Shown here: piece after piece, positions 6,697 to 15,576 of the stretch | How positions within the stretch are numbered: the first letter of the stretch is position 1 | How the letters are laid out: every line of letters starts with the position of its first letter | Assembly (NCBI RefSeq): GCF_000379525.1 | Contig: NZ_KB902509.1 | Coordinates: 1 to 64,000 of the forward strand | Length of the DNA stretch: 64,000 nucleotides | DNA from: Lamprocystis purpurea DSM 4197 | GTDB lineage: Bacteria > Pseudomonadota > Gammaproteobacteria > Chromatiales > Chromatiaceae | Direction: 5' to 3' | Notes under the pieces: generated by a model | The model's input: the letters and a program-made list of their open reading frames with translations, nothing else | What the model was told of the DNA's origin: nothing | The model's database searches: none | Translations under genes and position numbers: made by a program

Positions 6697-9552
6697 TCAG
6701 GGAACCGCTTCCTTGCCCTCCGACTGGGCCAGGCGCTCGATCATGGTGCGCAACTGCTCGATCGCCGTCTCCCGATAGGTGTTGGGGTTCCAGTCGTGGT
6801 GCATCCAGGGCTCCAGCTCACGCAGGGCCACACCCAGCCGATCCGGCACCAGCAAGTCGTAGATGCCGCGCCAGTTACCCTCCACCCGCAAGGCCATCCG
6901 GGGGTTGATCAGGTATTGACCATGTTGCAGTCGCGTGAACAACTTGCGGTTGTAGGGGCCCTCCCGGCTCGCCTCGTTCTTGGACAGGATGGAAGACACG
7001 TAGGGCCGCTTCTTGCGTCGTGCCGGGACGACGGATTCCGGGAAGTGATCGAGCACCTCGGCGAAATCGACCGCCGTGAGAAGTTTACGACGCGAGACCC
7101 AGTTTTCACCGAGCCGCTGATAGAACAGGACCAGGGCGATACTGAGCATGAGGTATTCCATCAGTCGGCGGTCGAGCTTCACCAACCGACCGTCCACCTG
7201 GATATCGATGCTGGCCGGGGCCAGCCGCTCGAACACCGCCGGCAGACGGGCGCGGGCGAAGCGCTCGTCCGCGCAGGCGCGGTCCAGGGCGATCTGGAAG
7301 GCATTGAGCCCGTTGCCGTCGATGAGATTCAGGTCCGCATCACGCGCCAGCAGTTGCTCGATCAGATCCGCGTTGCCGGTGCGGCTGGCGATCATCAGCG
7401 GGGTCTGACCGAAACAGTTGCGGAAGTCGACCCCGTACTTGTCCGCCTCGCGCAGGACACCGCCGGGGTTCTTCAGGCCATAGAGCAGGTAATACTTCTT
7501 CTCCAGGGTCGGCCACGCCTTGTCCGGATGACGGGCAGCCTGGAGTCCGGCCTGATTCAGTGTGTTGAGCAGACGCTGGTCGCGATAGACCAGCGCGTAT
7601 TCCATGAGCGCGATGCGCGCCTTTTTGTCGCCCTTCACCAGCGCCTGTTCGCGCAGTGTACTGAGCGCCTCGCCGCGCAGGACGGTCCAGGGCACCTGCT
7701 GCTGCTTGAGGATCTGGTTGCGGATCTCCGCCGCCTGCTCGTCCTTGCCCTGGAGTTCCAGCCGATGCGCCTCGCGCCGCCATTCCTCCAGGCTCGAACG
7801 CTGCTCCTCGACATCATCGACTTTCTGGTGTACCTCCGTGAGGCCGAGCAGGGTGAGCAGGGGTTGGTTGGGACGCGCTTCGATCAGGTAGAGATTGCGC
7901 ACCGCCCGCGTGACGGCCACGTACAGCGCATTGATGTAGAACTTGTAGATCTCCAGCGATTTGTCGCCCTTGTCGCGTCCGCGGGCGTAGCGCAACTCGC
8001 CGTGCAGATCGGCCGTGGTCAGGTCGGCGGCGATGTCGCGAAAGCGCTTTTCCTCCCCGCTGATAAAGCCGTAGAGCAGGACGTTCTCATACTCCAGCCC
8101 CTTGGCCTCGTGGATGGAAAAGACCAGGGGGGTGCGGAAGAAGCGGCGGACCTCGGCTTTCTGGTCATCGTGCAACACCAGGATGGCAAAGCGGGCCGAG
8201 GCCGCGGTGCGCCGATCCAGATCGCGCTTGACCGCGTCGGTGTCCGCCAGCAACCCGACCCGGCCCTGGCGCGGCCCGCGGCTGACCACCAGGTAGTTGC
8301 TCTCGCGGTCCACCGAGCCGAAGCGGGCGTGTTTGACGTGCAGCAGGCGGTTGGCGACTTCCGTGACCTGGGGTGAGTTGCGGAAGTTGGTATTGAGGAT
8401 GCGGATCAGCTCCGCCGGGGCGGCGTCCCCCTGCTGGTTCCAGAACAGTGTCTTGACCTTGGACCAGGAGAAAAAGTTGGGGTGGACGATCTGGTTGGAG
8501 TCGCCGCACAGCAGGAAGCCCCGCGGGTCGCGCAGCGCCTTGAGAATCAGCAGCAGTTGGACATTGGTCAGATCCTGAACCTCGTCCACCACCACGAAGT
8601 CGTAGCACGGCGCAACCCGCGCCAGCCAGGCATAGCTCAGGATGTTGGTATCGAACCAGCCGTCCTCGTCGAGGAAGCGCAGATAACGCTCGAACAGGTC
8701 ATAGACCGCCTCCCGGACCTCCGGCGGATAGATCGACTGGCGAACGCCCAGGGCCAGATAGTCGGCGCGGTCGAGATAGGGCCGGTCCGCGGTGGTACCG
8801 GTAATGGCACCCTGGATCTCTTCGAACAGCCGATGGCTGTCGGCAACCTCCTTGGGCAGCCGCTGACGCTGCGCCCAGCCGGCGAAGACGCGCGGGGTCA
8901 TCTCCCGGCCCGGCGGGACCTGGATGCTCTCCAGATACTCGCGGAAGGACAGGAAGGACACCTCCTGGTCGTCGTTCGCGTAACCGTTGGCGTAATAGAG
9001 GTCGCGGGCGTTCTGAGCGAGGAAGGGCGAGCGGGTCACATAGAGGATATCGCCGCGGGCATCCTTCATTTTCTCCAGGGTCAGGGCCGTCTTGCCGCTG
9101 CCGGCCGAGCCGATGATGATCAGCGGTGGGGCCAGGCGGTAGATCGCCTCCTGGTCGTCGTCGAACGACAGCACCTTGTCGAGCAGGTGGAAGCGCGGCA
9201 TCGCGTGGTCGGAGTGGGGATTGAGGTACGGCAGTTCCGGCGCCGTCTCGGCCTCCGCGGGCTCGGCCGCCGGGATGCGCTCCTCATCGATGACCACGCC
9301 GCGGGCGAGAAAGCGCGAGTGCTCATAGGCATGCTGGTGGATATATTCCAGCATCAGGACGCAGCGCTCCTCGCCGTGCCGGTAGAGCGCGAACAGCAGC
9401 CGGTTGCTGCGATCCAGGCGGGCGCGGTAGAGGTTGTCGCCGATTTTCTTGACCTCGGCGGAGCGAAAATCCCCGGCGCGCAGATAGCCTGCGAGTTTTT
9501 CGAAGCCGGGGATGGCGGCTGTATCCAGGCCGCGGTAAACGAGGATCTTCAT
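6697..9552 (-). CDS. UvrD-like superfamily 1 helicase with ankyrin repeats
   Basis: This 951-residue protein has an unusual composite layout. Residues 1-90 look like a RelE/ParE-type fold (YLRAGDFRSAEVKKIGDNLY, RLDRSNRLLFAL). Residues about 140-590 form an SF1 helicase: Walker A IIIGSAGSGKTALT, Walker B DFVVVDEVQDLTN, GDSNQIVHPNFF, FSIHEAKGLEYENVLLYGF and AVTRAVRNLYLI. Residues about 690-750 contain ankyrin units (GQTPLMIASRTGNADLIEQL). A roughly 150-residue C-terminal region is unassigned. UvrD relatives unwind DNA or strip proteins from it. The fusion suggests a specialised, possibly stress- or defence-related enzyme; that role is inference. It stands apart from any obvious operon. Confidence 0.85.
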   Translation of the reverse strand: MKILVYRGLDTAAIPGFEKLAGYLRAGDFRSAEVKKIGDNLYRARLDRSNRLLFALYRHGEERCVLMLEYIHQHAYEHSRFLARGVVIDEERIPAAEPAEAETAPELPYLNPHSDHAMPRFHLLDKVLSFDDDQEAIYRLAPPLIIIGSAGSGKTALTLEKMKDARGDILYVTRSPFLAQNARDLYYANGYANDDQEVSFLSFREYLESIQVPPGREMTPRVFAGWAQRQRLPKEVADSHRLFEEIQGAITGTTADRPYLDRADYLALGVRQSIYPPEVREAVYDLFERYLRFLDEDGWFDTNILSYAWLARVAPCYDFVVVDEVQDLTNVQLLLILKALRDPRGFLLCGDSNQIVHPNFFSWSKVKTLFWNQQGDAAPAELIRILNTNFRNSPQVTEVANRLLHVKHARFGSVDRESNYLVVSRGPRQGRVGLLADTDAVKRDLDRRTAASARFAILVLHDDQKAEVRRFFRTPLVFSIHEAKGLEYENVLLYGFISGEEKRFRDIAADLTTADLHGELRYARGRDKGDKSLEIYKFYINALYVAVTRAVRNLYLIEARPNQPLLTLLGLTEVHQKVDDVEEQRSSLEEWRREAHRLELQGKDEQAAEIRNQILKQQQVPWTVLRGEALSTLREQALVKGDKKARIALMEYALVYRDQRLLNTLNQAGLQAARHPDKAWPTLEKKYYLLYGLKNPGGVLREADKYGVDFRNCFGQTPLMIASRTGNADLIEQLLARDADLNLIDGNGLNAFQIALDRACADERFARARLPAVFERLAPASIDIQVDGRLVKLDRRLMEYLMLSIALVLFYQRLGENWVSRRKLLTAVDFAEVLDHFPESVVPARRKKRPYVSSILSKNEASREGPYNRKLFTRLQHGQYLINPRMALRVEGNWRGIYDLLVPDRLGVALRELEPWMHHDWNPNTYRETAIEQLRTMIERLAQSEGKEAVP

Positions 9553-9714
9553 CTGTTCCTAAATCCTGACAATGGCTAGGTCGCGCTCCCTGCCGGCAGT
9601 TGGAGTCACGGCTGGCGGCGCGCCGTTCCGGCAAGCGCCTCATGCCGTTATTCTAGCGCTTACGCGGCCAGCCAGGGCAGGCCGCCGCCAACAGCGTGCC
9701 GGCCGCGCGGCTAA

Positions 9715-9829
9715 TGGTGGATGCGCTACGCTTATCCACCCTACAAAACCGGCTCCGCTGTAGGGTGGATAAGGCGCGCCGCTCGGTGTCGGGGACCCGG
9801 CACGGCGGTCGCGCGCGCCGCATCCACCA
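9715..9829. repeat. 115-bp palindromic repeat, copy 1
   Basis: The unit is bounded by TGGTGGATGCG and CGCATCCACCA. The internal palindrome is CTTATCCACCCTACA with TGTAGGGTGGATAAG. Exactly 115-bp copies occur at 20222-20336 (opposite orientation) and 58207-58321. Similarity to copy 2 continues beyond both ends (CAACAGCGTGCCGGCCGC on one side, GCGATGCCGCCCAAA on the other). It occupies most of the 380-bp gap between the divergent helicase and ABC-transporter genes, where no gene is seen. Confidence 0.9.
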
Positions 9830-9934
9830 AGGATCGCGCAAGGATCGCGCGATGCCGCCCAAACCCGGAATTGCTGTGGCCTGATCCCGAGGTTGAAACC
9901 CGGCGGCATGGCCGGTAGTTTAGAATCCCCGCCA

Positions 9935-10897
9935 ATGACTGCTCCGATACCCACTGCAATGCCCCCAGCTCTCGCCGTCACCGCGCTTGTCAAGACCTAC
10001 CGCGGCGGACTCCAGGCCCTCAAGGGGGTGGACCTGCGGGTGGATGCGGGCGATTTCTTCGCGCTCCTGGGCCCGAATGGTGCGGGTAAGTCGACCCTGA
10101 TCGGCATTATCGCGTCCCTGGTGACCAAGACCTCCGGGCAGGTGCGGGTCTTCGGACACGACCTGGACCAGGATCCGGAGGCCGTGAAGTCCTGCATCGG
10201 CCTGGTCCCCCAGGAGTTCAACTTCAATCTGTTTCTGCCGGCGGGCGAGGTGGTCGTCAACCAGGCGGGCTATTACGGCATCCCGCGCCGGGAGGCGCGG
10301 GTCCGCGCCGAGCGCTACCTGCGGCAACTGGATCTCTGGGAGCGGCGCGATACCGAGATGCGTCGACTGTCGGGCGGCATGAAACGCCGGCTGATGATCG
10401 CCCGCGCCCTGGTGCACGAGCCGCGCCTGCTGATCCTGGACGAGCCGACCGCCGGGGTCGATATCGAGATCCGCCGTTCCATGTGGGCTTTCCTGAAGGA
10501 CCTGAACGCCCAGGGGACCACCATCATCCTGACCACCCACTATCTGGAAGAAGCCGAGAGTTTGTGTCGCAACATCGCCATCATCAACGATGGTGAGATC
10601 GCCGAGCGCACCAGTATCGCGGCCCTGCTGGGGCGCCTGCACACCGAAACCTTCGTGCTCAATCTCAAGGGACGGGTCACTGAACTGCCGTCACTGGGCG
10701 GGTTCGTGCTCAATCACGTGGACGAATGCACCCTGGAGGTGGAGATGAACCGCGAGCATACGATCAACGGACTCTTCGACGCCCTGTCGCGCAACGGGAT
10801 CGAGGTGCTCAGCCTGCGGAACAAGCAGAACCGCCTGGAGCGCTTGTTCCTGGACATGGTGGATCAGAACCATGCCGATGCACGGGGTGCGTCGTGA
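9935..10897 (+). CDS. ABC transporter ATP-binding protein, YadG-like
   Basis: This 320-residue ATPase has Walker A GPNGAGKST, a Q-loop near VPQEFNFNLF, signature LSGGMKRRLMIARAL, Walker B LLILDEPTAGVD and the switch histidine in ILTTHYLEEAE. A C-terminal extension of about 90 residues is typical of ABC-2 exporter ATPases. The ATG at 9935 was chosen over an upstream in-frame start because the family begins shortly after it. The stop overlaps the GTG start of the permease gene by GTGA, so the two are translationally coupled. The closest familiar pair is E. coli YadG/YadH, whose substrate is not established. Confidence 0.9.
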   Translation: MTAPIPTAMPPALAVTALVKTYRGGLQALKGVDLRVDAGDFFALLGPNGAGKSTLIGIIASLVTKTSGQVRVFGHDLDQDPEAVKSCIGLVPQEFNFNLFLPAGEVVVNQAGYYGIPRREARVRAERYLRQLDLWERRDTEMRRLSGGMKRRLMIARALVHEPRLLILDEPTAGVDIEIRRSMWAFLKDLNAQGTTIILTTHYLEEAESLCRNIAIINDGEIAERTSIAALLGRLHTETFVLNLKGRVTELPSLGGFVLNHVDECTLEVEMNREHTINGLFDALSRNGIEVLSLRNKQNRLERLFLDMVDQNHADARGAS

Positions 10898-11682
10898 CCC
10901 GCGGCCCTGGCACCTGGCGGCGCTACTGGGTCACCTTCGCGACCATTTTCGGCAAGGAGTTTCGGCGTTTCACCCGGATCTGGGTGCAGACGGTACTACC
11001 CTCGGTGATCACCACCACCCTGTATTTCCTGATTTTCGGCGAACTGATCGGGGGGCGCATCGGTCCCATGGGCGGGCTGCCCTATCTGGATTTCATCGTG
11101 CCGGGGTTGGTGCTGATGGCCGTGATCACCAACGCCTACTCCAATGTCGTCTCGTCCTTCTACAGCAGCAAGTTCTCGCGCTATGTCGAGGAACTGTTGG
11201 TCTCGCCCGCCCCGAACTGGGTGATCCTGGCCGGGTACGTGGCCGGCGGGGTCGCGCGCGGGCTGACCGTGGGGGCGACGGTGATGCTGGTCGCCATGAT
11301 GTTTACGCGCATCGAGATTCACAGCCCCGCCGTCACGCTGCTGGTGCTGTGCATGACCGCGGTGCTGTTTTCCCTGGGCGGTTTCATCAACGCGATTTAC
11401 GCCAACAGTTTTGATGATATCTCCATCGTCCCCACATTCGTCCTGACGCCGCTGACCTATCTGGGCGGCGTCTTCTACTCCATCGACCTGCTGCCGGGCT
11501 TCTGGCAGGCGGTCTCGCTGGCCAATCCCGTCCTCTACATGGTCAATGGGTTTCGCTACGGGCTGCACGGGGTCACCGACATCCCGTTGGGCTGGGCCTT
11601 CGGCATCATTCTGGCATTCATCATCGGGTTGAGTTGGTTCAGCCTGTCGCTGCTGCGGCGCGGGGTCGGCATCAAATCCTGA
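10894..11682 (+). CDS. ABC-2 type permease, YadH-like
   Basis: This 262-residue inner-membrane protein starts at GTG inside the ATPase stop codon. Six hydrophobic segments are visible, including VLPSVITTTLYFLIFGELIG, FIVPGLVLMAVI and GWAFGIILAFIIGLSWF. The ABC-2 signature region FDDISIVPTFVLTPLTYLGG precedes VFYSIDLLPGFWQ, as in YadH/NodJ-type permeases. It forms the membrane half of the exporter with the upstream ATPase. The cargo is unknown. Confidence 0.9.
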   Translation: MTRGPGTWRRYWVTFATIFGKEFRRFTRIWVQTVLPSVITTTLYFLIFGELIGGRIGPMGGLPYLDFIVPGLVLMAVITNAYSNVVSSFYSSKFSRYVEELLVSPAPNWVILAGYVAGGVARGLTVGATVMLVAMMFTRIEIHSPAVTLLVLCMTAVLFSLGGFINAIYANSFDDISIVPTFVLTPLTYLGGVFYSIDLLPGFWQAVSLANPVLYMVNGFRYGLHGVTDIPLGWAFGIILAFIIGLSWFSLSLLRRGVGIKS

Positions 11683-11860
11683 CCGATGCGCCGTTTGGCG
11701 CGCCTCCGAAGGTGACCGTCGGTCCTGTCGCGGTTGTATCCAACTTCTGCACATGGGACTATAAGCACATGAAACTCTCAGAAAATGAACCGATGTTCAC
11801 GCGCTGTACTTCAAACTCTCGCGGGCCGCGCCCGTCCGGCCAGGGGGCCTGAACCGACTC

Positions 11861-14308
11861 GTGGCCATGAATCAAGCAACCGCTCACGCCCGTTATCGTC
11901 GTGCGCCTTCACCACGGCCGCGCCGCAGCATCGGCGGGTTTCTCCTGCGCTGGCTGTTGTTGGTCCTGGTCGCTGTCGGCCTGGCCGGCGTGCTCTATGG
12001 CGTCCATCTGGATCGGGTGGTGCGCGGTAAGTTCGAGGGCAAACGCTGGGCCTTGCCGGCCCGCGTCTACGCCCGTCCGCTGGAGCTCTACGCCAGCCGG
12101 CCGCTCACGGCCGAGCAACTGCAAGCCGAACTGATGCGGCTGAACTATCGTCCCGCCACCGACACCGACACCGCGGCCGAGGCCGAGGGGACCTACATCC
12201 GCACCGCCGATCGCTTCCTGGTCCACACCCGGGCCTTCCGCTTTTGGGACGGCGAGGAGCCGAGCCGGCTGCTGGAGGTGGACCTCACGGACGGCAAGGT
12301 GTCCGCCCTGGGTGATGGGGGCGGCGGGCCGGCGCCCGATCTGGCCCGGCTGGAGGCCGTGCTGATCGCCAGCATTTATCCGACCCACAATGAAGATCGG
12401 GTGCTGGTCCGCCGCAAGGATCTGCCGGACCTGTTGGTGCAGGCGCTGGTGGCGGTGGAGGATCGCAGCTTCTTCAGCCATCTGGGCGTCGACCCCAGGG
12501 GCATCATCCGCGCCGGTTACCGCAACATGCGTGCCGGCGGCGTGGTCGAGGGCGCGAGCACTCTGACCCAACAGTTGGTCAAGAACTTCTATCTCTCGGC
12601 CGACCGCACCCTGGTGCGCAAACTCAATGAAGCCTACATGGCGTTGCTGTTGGAGCACCGCTACAGCAAGGATGACATCCTGGAGGCCTATGCCAACGAG
12701 ATCTATCTCGGGCAGGACGGCAGCCGCGGGGTCCATGGATTCGGTCTGGCGAGCAGCTTCTTTTTCAACCGCACGCTCGATGAGTTGAACATCCCCGAGA
12801 TCGCTCTGCTGGTGGGCCTGGTGCAGGCGCCGTCCAGTCTCGATCCGCGGCGTTTCCCCGCCGCCGCGCTCAAACGCCGCAACCTGGTCATCGATATCAT
12901 GGTGCGCGACCGGGTGATCACCGTCACCGAGGGCGAGCAGGCCAAGGCGGCGCCGATTGAACTGCGCGAGGGCGGGGGCCGGCCGGCCGGGGAGTATCCG
13001 GATTTCATCCAGCTCGTGCGGCGTCAGCTCCAGCGCGACTATCGGGACGAGGATTTGCGCTCCGAGGGGTTGCGCATCTTCACCACCCTTGACCCGCTGG
13101 TCCAGACGACGGTCGAGGCGGCCATTCCCAAGCGGCTGCGGGAGCTCGAAAAATCCCGCGGCATGAAGGCCGGCACCCTGGAGACGGCCGCCGTCGTCAC
13201 CTCGGTCGCGCAAGGCGAAGTCCTGGCGCTGGCGGGCGGACGTCAGGCCGGCTATGCCGGCTTCAACCGCGGTCTCGACGCCGTCCGCGCCATCGGTTCG
13301 CTGGTCAAGCCGGCGGTCTATCTGGCCGCCCTGTCGAACCCGAAGCGCTACACCCTGACCACCAATATCCCCGACACGCCCTACAGTCTGCGGACCGGCA
13401 ACGGCCAGATCTGGTCGCCGAAGAACTATGATCACTCGGTGCATGGTCCCGTGCCCCTGTATCAGGCGCTGGCCAGCTCTCTCAATCTGGCGACCGTCAA
13501 TCTGGGGATGAGTCTCGGTGTCAAGGAGGTCGCCGAGACCCTCTATCGGCTGGGTGCCCAGCGGCGTATCACCGCGGTCCCGGCCATCATGCTGGGTGCG
13601 GTCGACCTGTCGCCGCTGGAAGTCGCGCAAATCTACCAGACCATCGGCGCCGGCGGCTATCGCGCCCCCTTGCGGGCCATCCGCGAGGTGATGGACGCGA
13701 ACGGACGTCCCCTCAACCGCTATCCGCTGGCGATCGAAGCCGTCGTCGATCCGCGCGCGGCCTATCTGACCGGTTGGGCCATGCAGCAGGTCGTCCGCCA
13801 AGGCACTGCCAAGTGGTTGGGTGAGCGCCTGCCCAAGGGGTTGACCATGGCCGGCAAGACCGGCACCACCGACGACATGTGCGATAGTTGGTTCGCCGGA
13901 TTCAGCGGTGACAAGGTGGCCGTGGTCTGGGTCGGGCGCGACGACCACAAGCCGATGGGGCTGGCCGGCGGCACCGGTGCCTTGCGCGTGTGGTCTGATT
14001 TCATGCTGGCCATCCCGAACGAGCCATTGCAGGACGCGCCGCCCGAGGGCGTGGTGTTGTCCGGTGCCTGCGGCCGTGCCGGCGTGCCCTATATCGCGGG
14101 CAGCGGGCCGGCGGCCGGCAGTTGCGGCGACGGCGATGCGTCCAAGTCGGCGGCCAAGCGGGCCGATGGCTCCAAGCGTGTTGCCGGTGCGTCGGCGGAT
14201 GCGTCGGCGCCGGACGAACCGGCCCCGGCCCCGACCAAGGCACCGAAGCCGACCCCGGTCGCCAAGCCCAAGCCGCCAAGTGAAAACCTCTTTATGAGCG
14301 ATTTGTAG
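11861..14308 (+). CDS. mrcB: Penicillin-binding protein 1B, bifunctional peptidoglycan synthase
   Basis: This is an 815-residue class A PBP. GTG at 11861 and ATG at 11867 are both usable starts. A short basic cytoplasmic tail is followed by one membrane anchor (FLLRWLLLVLVAVGLAGVLY) and a UB2H-like region to about residue 180. The glycosyltransferase domain has VAVEDRSFFSHLGVDP, EGASTLTQQLVKNF and YANEIYLGQ. The transpeptidase domain has the active-site SLVK in AIGSLVKPAVYL, SLN in SSLNLATVNLG and KTGTTDD. The C-terminus is an Ala/Pro/Lys-rich tail. It polymerises and cross-links peptidoglycan. The adjoining lipoprotein gene starts 3 bp after the stop. Confidence 0.95.
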   Translation: MAMNQATAHARYRRAPSPRPRRSIGGFLLRWLLLVLVAVGLAGVLYGVHLDRVVRGKFEGKRWALPARVYARPLELYASRPLTAEQLQAELMRLNYRPATDTDTAAEAEGTYIRTADRFLVHTRAFRFWDGEEPSRLLEVDLTDGKVSALGDGGGGPAPDLARLEAVLIASIYPTHNEDRVLVRRKDLPDLLVQALVAVEDRSFFSHLGVDPRGIIRAGYRNMRAGGVVEGASTLTQQLVKNFYLSADRTLVRKLNEAYMALLLEHRYSKDDILEAYANEIYLGQDGSRGVHGFGLASSFFFNRTLDELNIPEIALLVGLVQAPSSLDPRRFPAAALKRRNLVIDIMVRDRVITVTEGEQAKAAPIELREGGGRPAGEYPDFIQLVRRQLQRDYRDEDLRSEGLRIFTTLDPLVQTTVEAAIPKRLRELEKSRGMKAGTLETAAVVTSVAQGEVLALAGGRQAGYAGFNRGLDAVRAIGSLVKPAVYLAALSNPKRYTLTTNIPDTPYSLRTGNGQIWSPKNYDHSVHGPVPLYQALASSLNLATVNLGMSLGVKEVAETLYRLGAQRRITAVPAIMLGAVDLSPLEVAQIYQTIGAGGYRAPLRAIREVMDANGRPLNRYPLAIEAVVDPRAAYLTGWAMQQVVRQGTAKWLGERLPKGLTMAGKTGTTDDMCDSWFAGFSGDKVAVVWVGRDDHKPMGLAGGTGALRVWSDFMLAIPNEPLQDAPPEGVVLSGACGRAGVPYIAGSGPAAGSCGDGDASKSAAKRADGSKRVAGASADASAPDEPAPAPTKAPKPTPVAKPKPPSENLFMSDL

Positions 14309-14311
14309 TCG

Positions 14312-15538
14312 ATGTTCAGCGCATTTCGGACCCTCTGTTGCCTCTGCCTGCCGGCCCTGTGGCTGGTTGCCTGCGCCACGCCCCCGCGGGAGGGCCCGCC
14401 GGCCCCGGTGGTCTCGGTCGCGTCGGCCCCGGGTCTGCCCGAACCCGCGGCTGAAACGGCCGCTCCGCCACCGCCGGTTGCCGCCGCGCCCACACCGCGA
14501 CCGCAGCCCAAGCCGGCCGCACCCAAACCGAAAGAGACCAAGGTTTACGCCTATCGTGAGCCGGGAACCGAGTCTGAGTCGGAAGAACCGACGGCCTCGG
14601 ACCCGTCAGCGCAGGAGGCGACCCCCACGCCAAAGCCGACGGCCGTTGCCGCGAGCGCGGCCAAGCCGCAAACGCCGGCCGCCCCTCAGCCCGCCCCGTC
14701 GACCGCAAAGTCCGCCGCCCAACAGGCGTCGGCGAAGCCGGCGGTCGGCACACCAGCGCCCTCCAAGACCGCGACCAGCACGGCGGTGCCGGCCAAGCCG
14801 GCCAAGCCGGCGGCGACGACCGCGGCCAAGCCGGCCACGACCACCGCGGTCAAGCCGACAACCGCCGCGACGGCGAAGCCGGCCACCACGACCGCGGTCA
14901 AGCCGACAACCACCACGGCGGCCAAGCCGGCCACGACCACCACGCCCAAGCCGCCAACCACCGCTGCCGCGAAGCCGGCCGCGACCACCACGGCTAAGCC
15001 GACGACCACCGCGGCGGCCAAGCCGCCAACGGTCACCGCTGCTCCCAAACCGAAGGTTGCCGCGGTGCCGGCCCCGGCCCCAGCCCCTAAGGTCGCCGCG
15101 ACACCCGCACCCAAGCCGCCCAAGCCGTCGGCCCCTCCGCCAAGCCCGCCGCCGGTCGCGGCGGCGCCCGCGCCCAAGCCGGCCCCGGCCGCGGCGAATC
15201 CGGCACCGGCATCGGGCCTGGCGCCCGCGGCGGATTCGCTGGCGCGCCAGGCCGAACAGCAGCGTCAGACCGGTGACTACGCGGGTGCCGCCGCGACCCT
15301 GGAACGCTCGCTGCGGATTGCCCCGCGGGACCCCTATCTGTGGAATCGTCTGGCGCGGGTGCGCATGGAGCAGGGGCAGGTGTCTCAGGCCGGACAGCTT
15401 GCGACACGCTCCAATGACTTTGCCGGCAAGCAGCCGAACGTCAAACAAGACAACTGGCGGATCATCGCCGAGTCCAAGCGCCGCGCCGGTGATACGGCCG
15501 GTGCGACCGAGGCCGAGCGCAAGGCCGGCGGCAATTGA
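14312..15538 (+). CDS. TPR lipoprotein with long Lys-Pro-Ala-Thr spacer, LpoP-like
   Basis: This 408-residue protein has a lipoprotein signal (FRTLCCLCLPALWLVAC, lipidated Cys at 21). About 280 residues of low complexity follow, dominated in the middle by imperfect repeats of KPATTTAVKPTT type. A C-terminal TPR-like domain begins near residue 305 (QQRQTGDYAGAAATLERSLR, DPYLWNRLARVRMEQG). In Pseudomonas, the TPR lipoprotein LpoP is encoded next to the PBP1B gene and activates it. Position, lipobox and TPR suggest the same job here, with the spacer reaching from the outer membrane to the PBP. That function is inferred from context. Coupling to mrcB is near-overlapping. Confidence 0.8.
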   Translation: MFSAFRTLCCLCLPALWLVACATPPREGPPAPVVSVASAPGLPEPAAETAAPPPPVAAAPTPRPQPKPAAPKPKETKVYAYREPGTESESEEPTASDPSAQEATPTPKPTAVAASAAKPQTPAAPQPAPSTAKSAAQQASAKPAVGTPAPSKTATSTAVPAKPAKPAATTAAKPATTTAVKPTTAATAKPATTTAVKPTTTTAAKPATTTTPKPPTTAAAKPAATTTAKPTTTAAAKPPTVTAAPKPKVAAVPAPAPAPKVAATPAPKPPKPSAPPPSPPPVAAAPAPKPAPAAANPAPASGLAPAADSLARQAEQQRQTGDYAGAAATLERSLRIAPRDPYLWNRLARVRMEQGQVSQAGQLATRSNDFAGKQPNVKQDNWRIIAESKRRAGDTAGATEAERKAGGN

Positions 15539-15576
15539 TGAAGCGCGCGCCCGCATCCTGAGGGCGCGCCGCGCCG

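Noticed and set aside
6568-8376. 602-codon plus-strand frame opposite the UvrD-like helicase
   Set aside because: The minus strand carries unmistakable helicase motifs; this frame has none.
11909-13948. 679-codon open frame antisense to mrcB
   Set aside because: A shadow of the PBP1B gene; no family resemblance, and composition is typical of antisense GC-rich frames.
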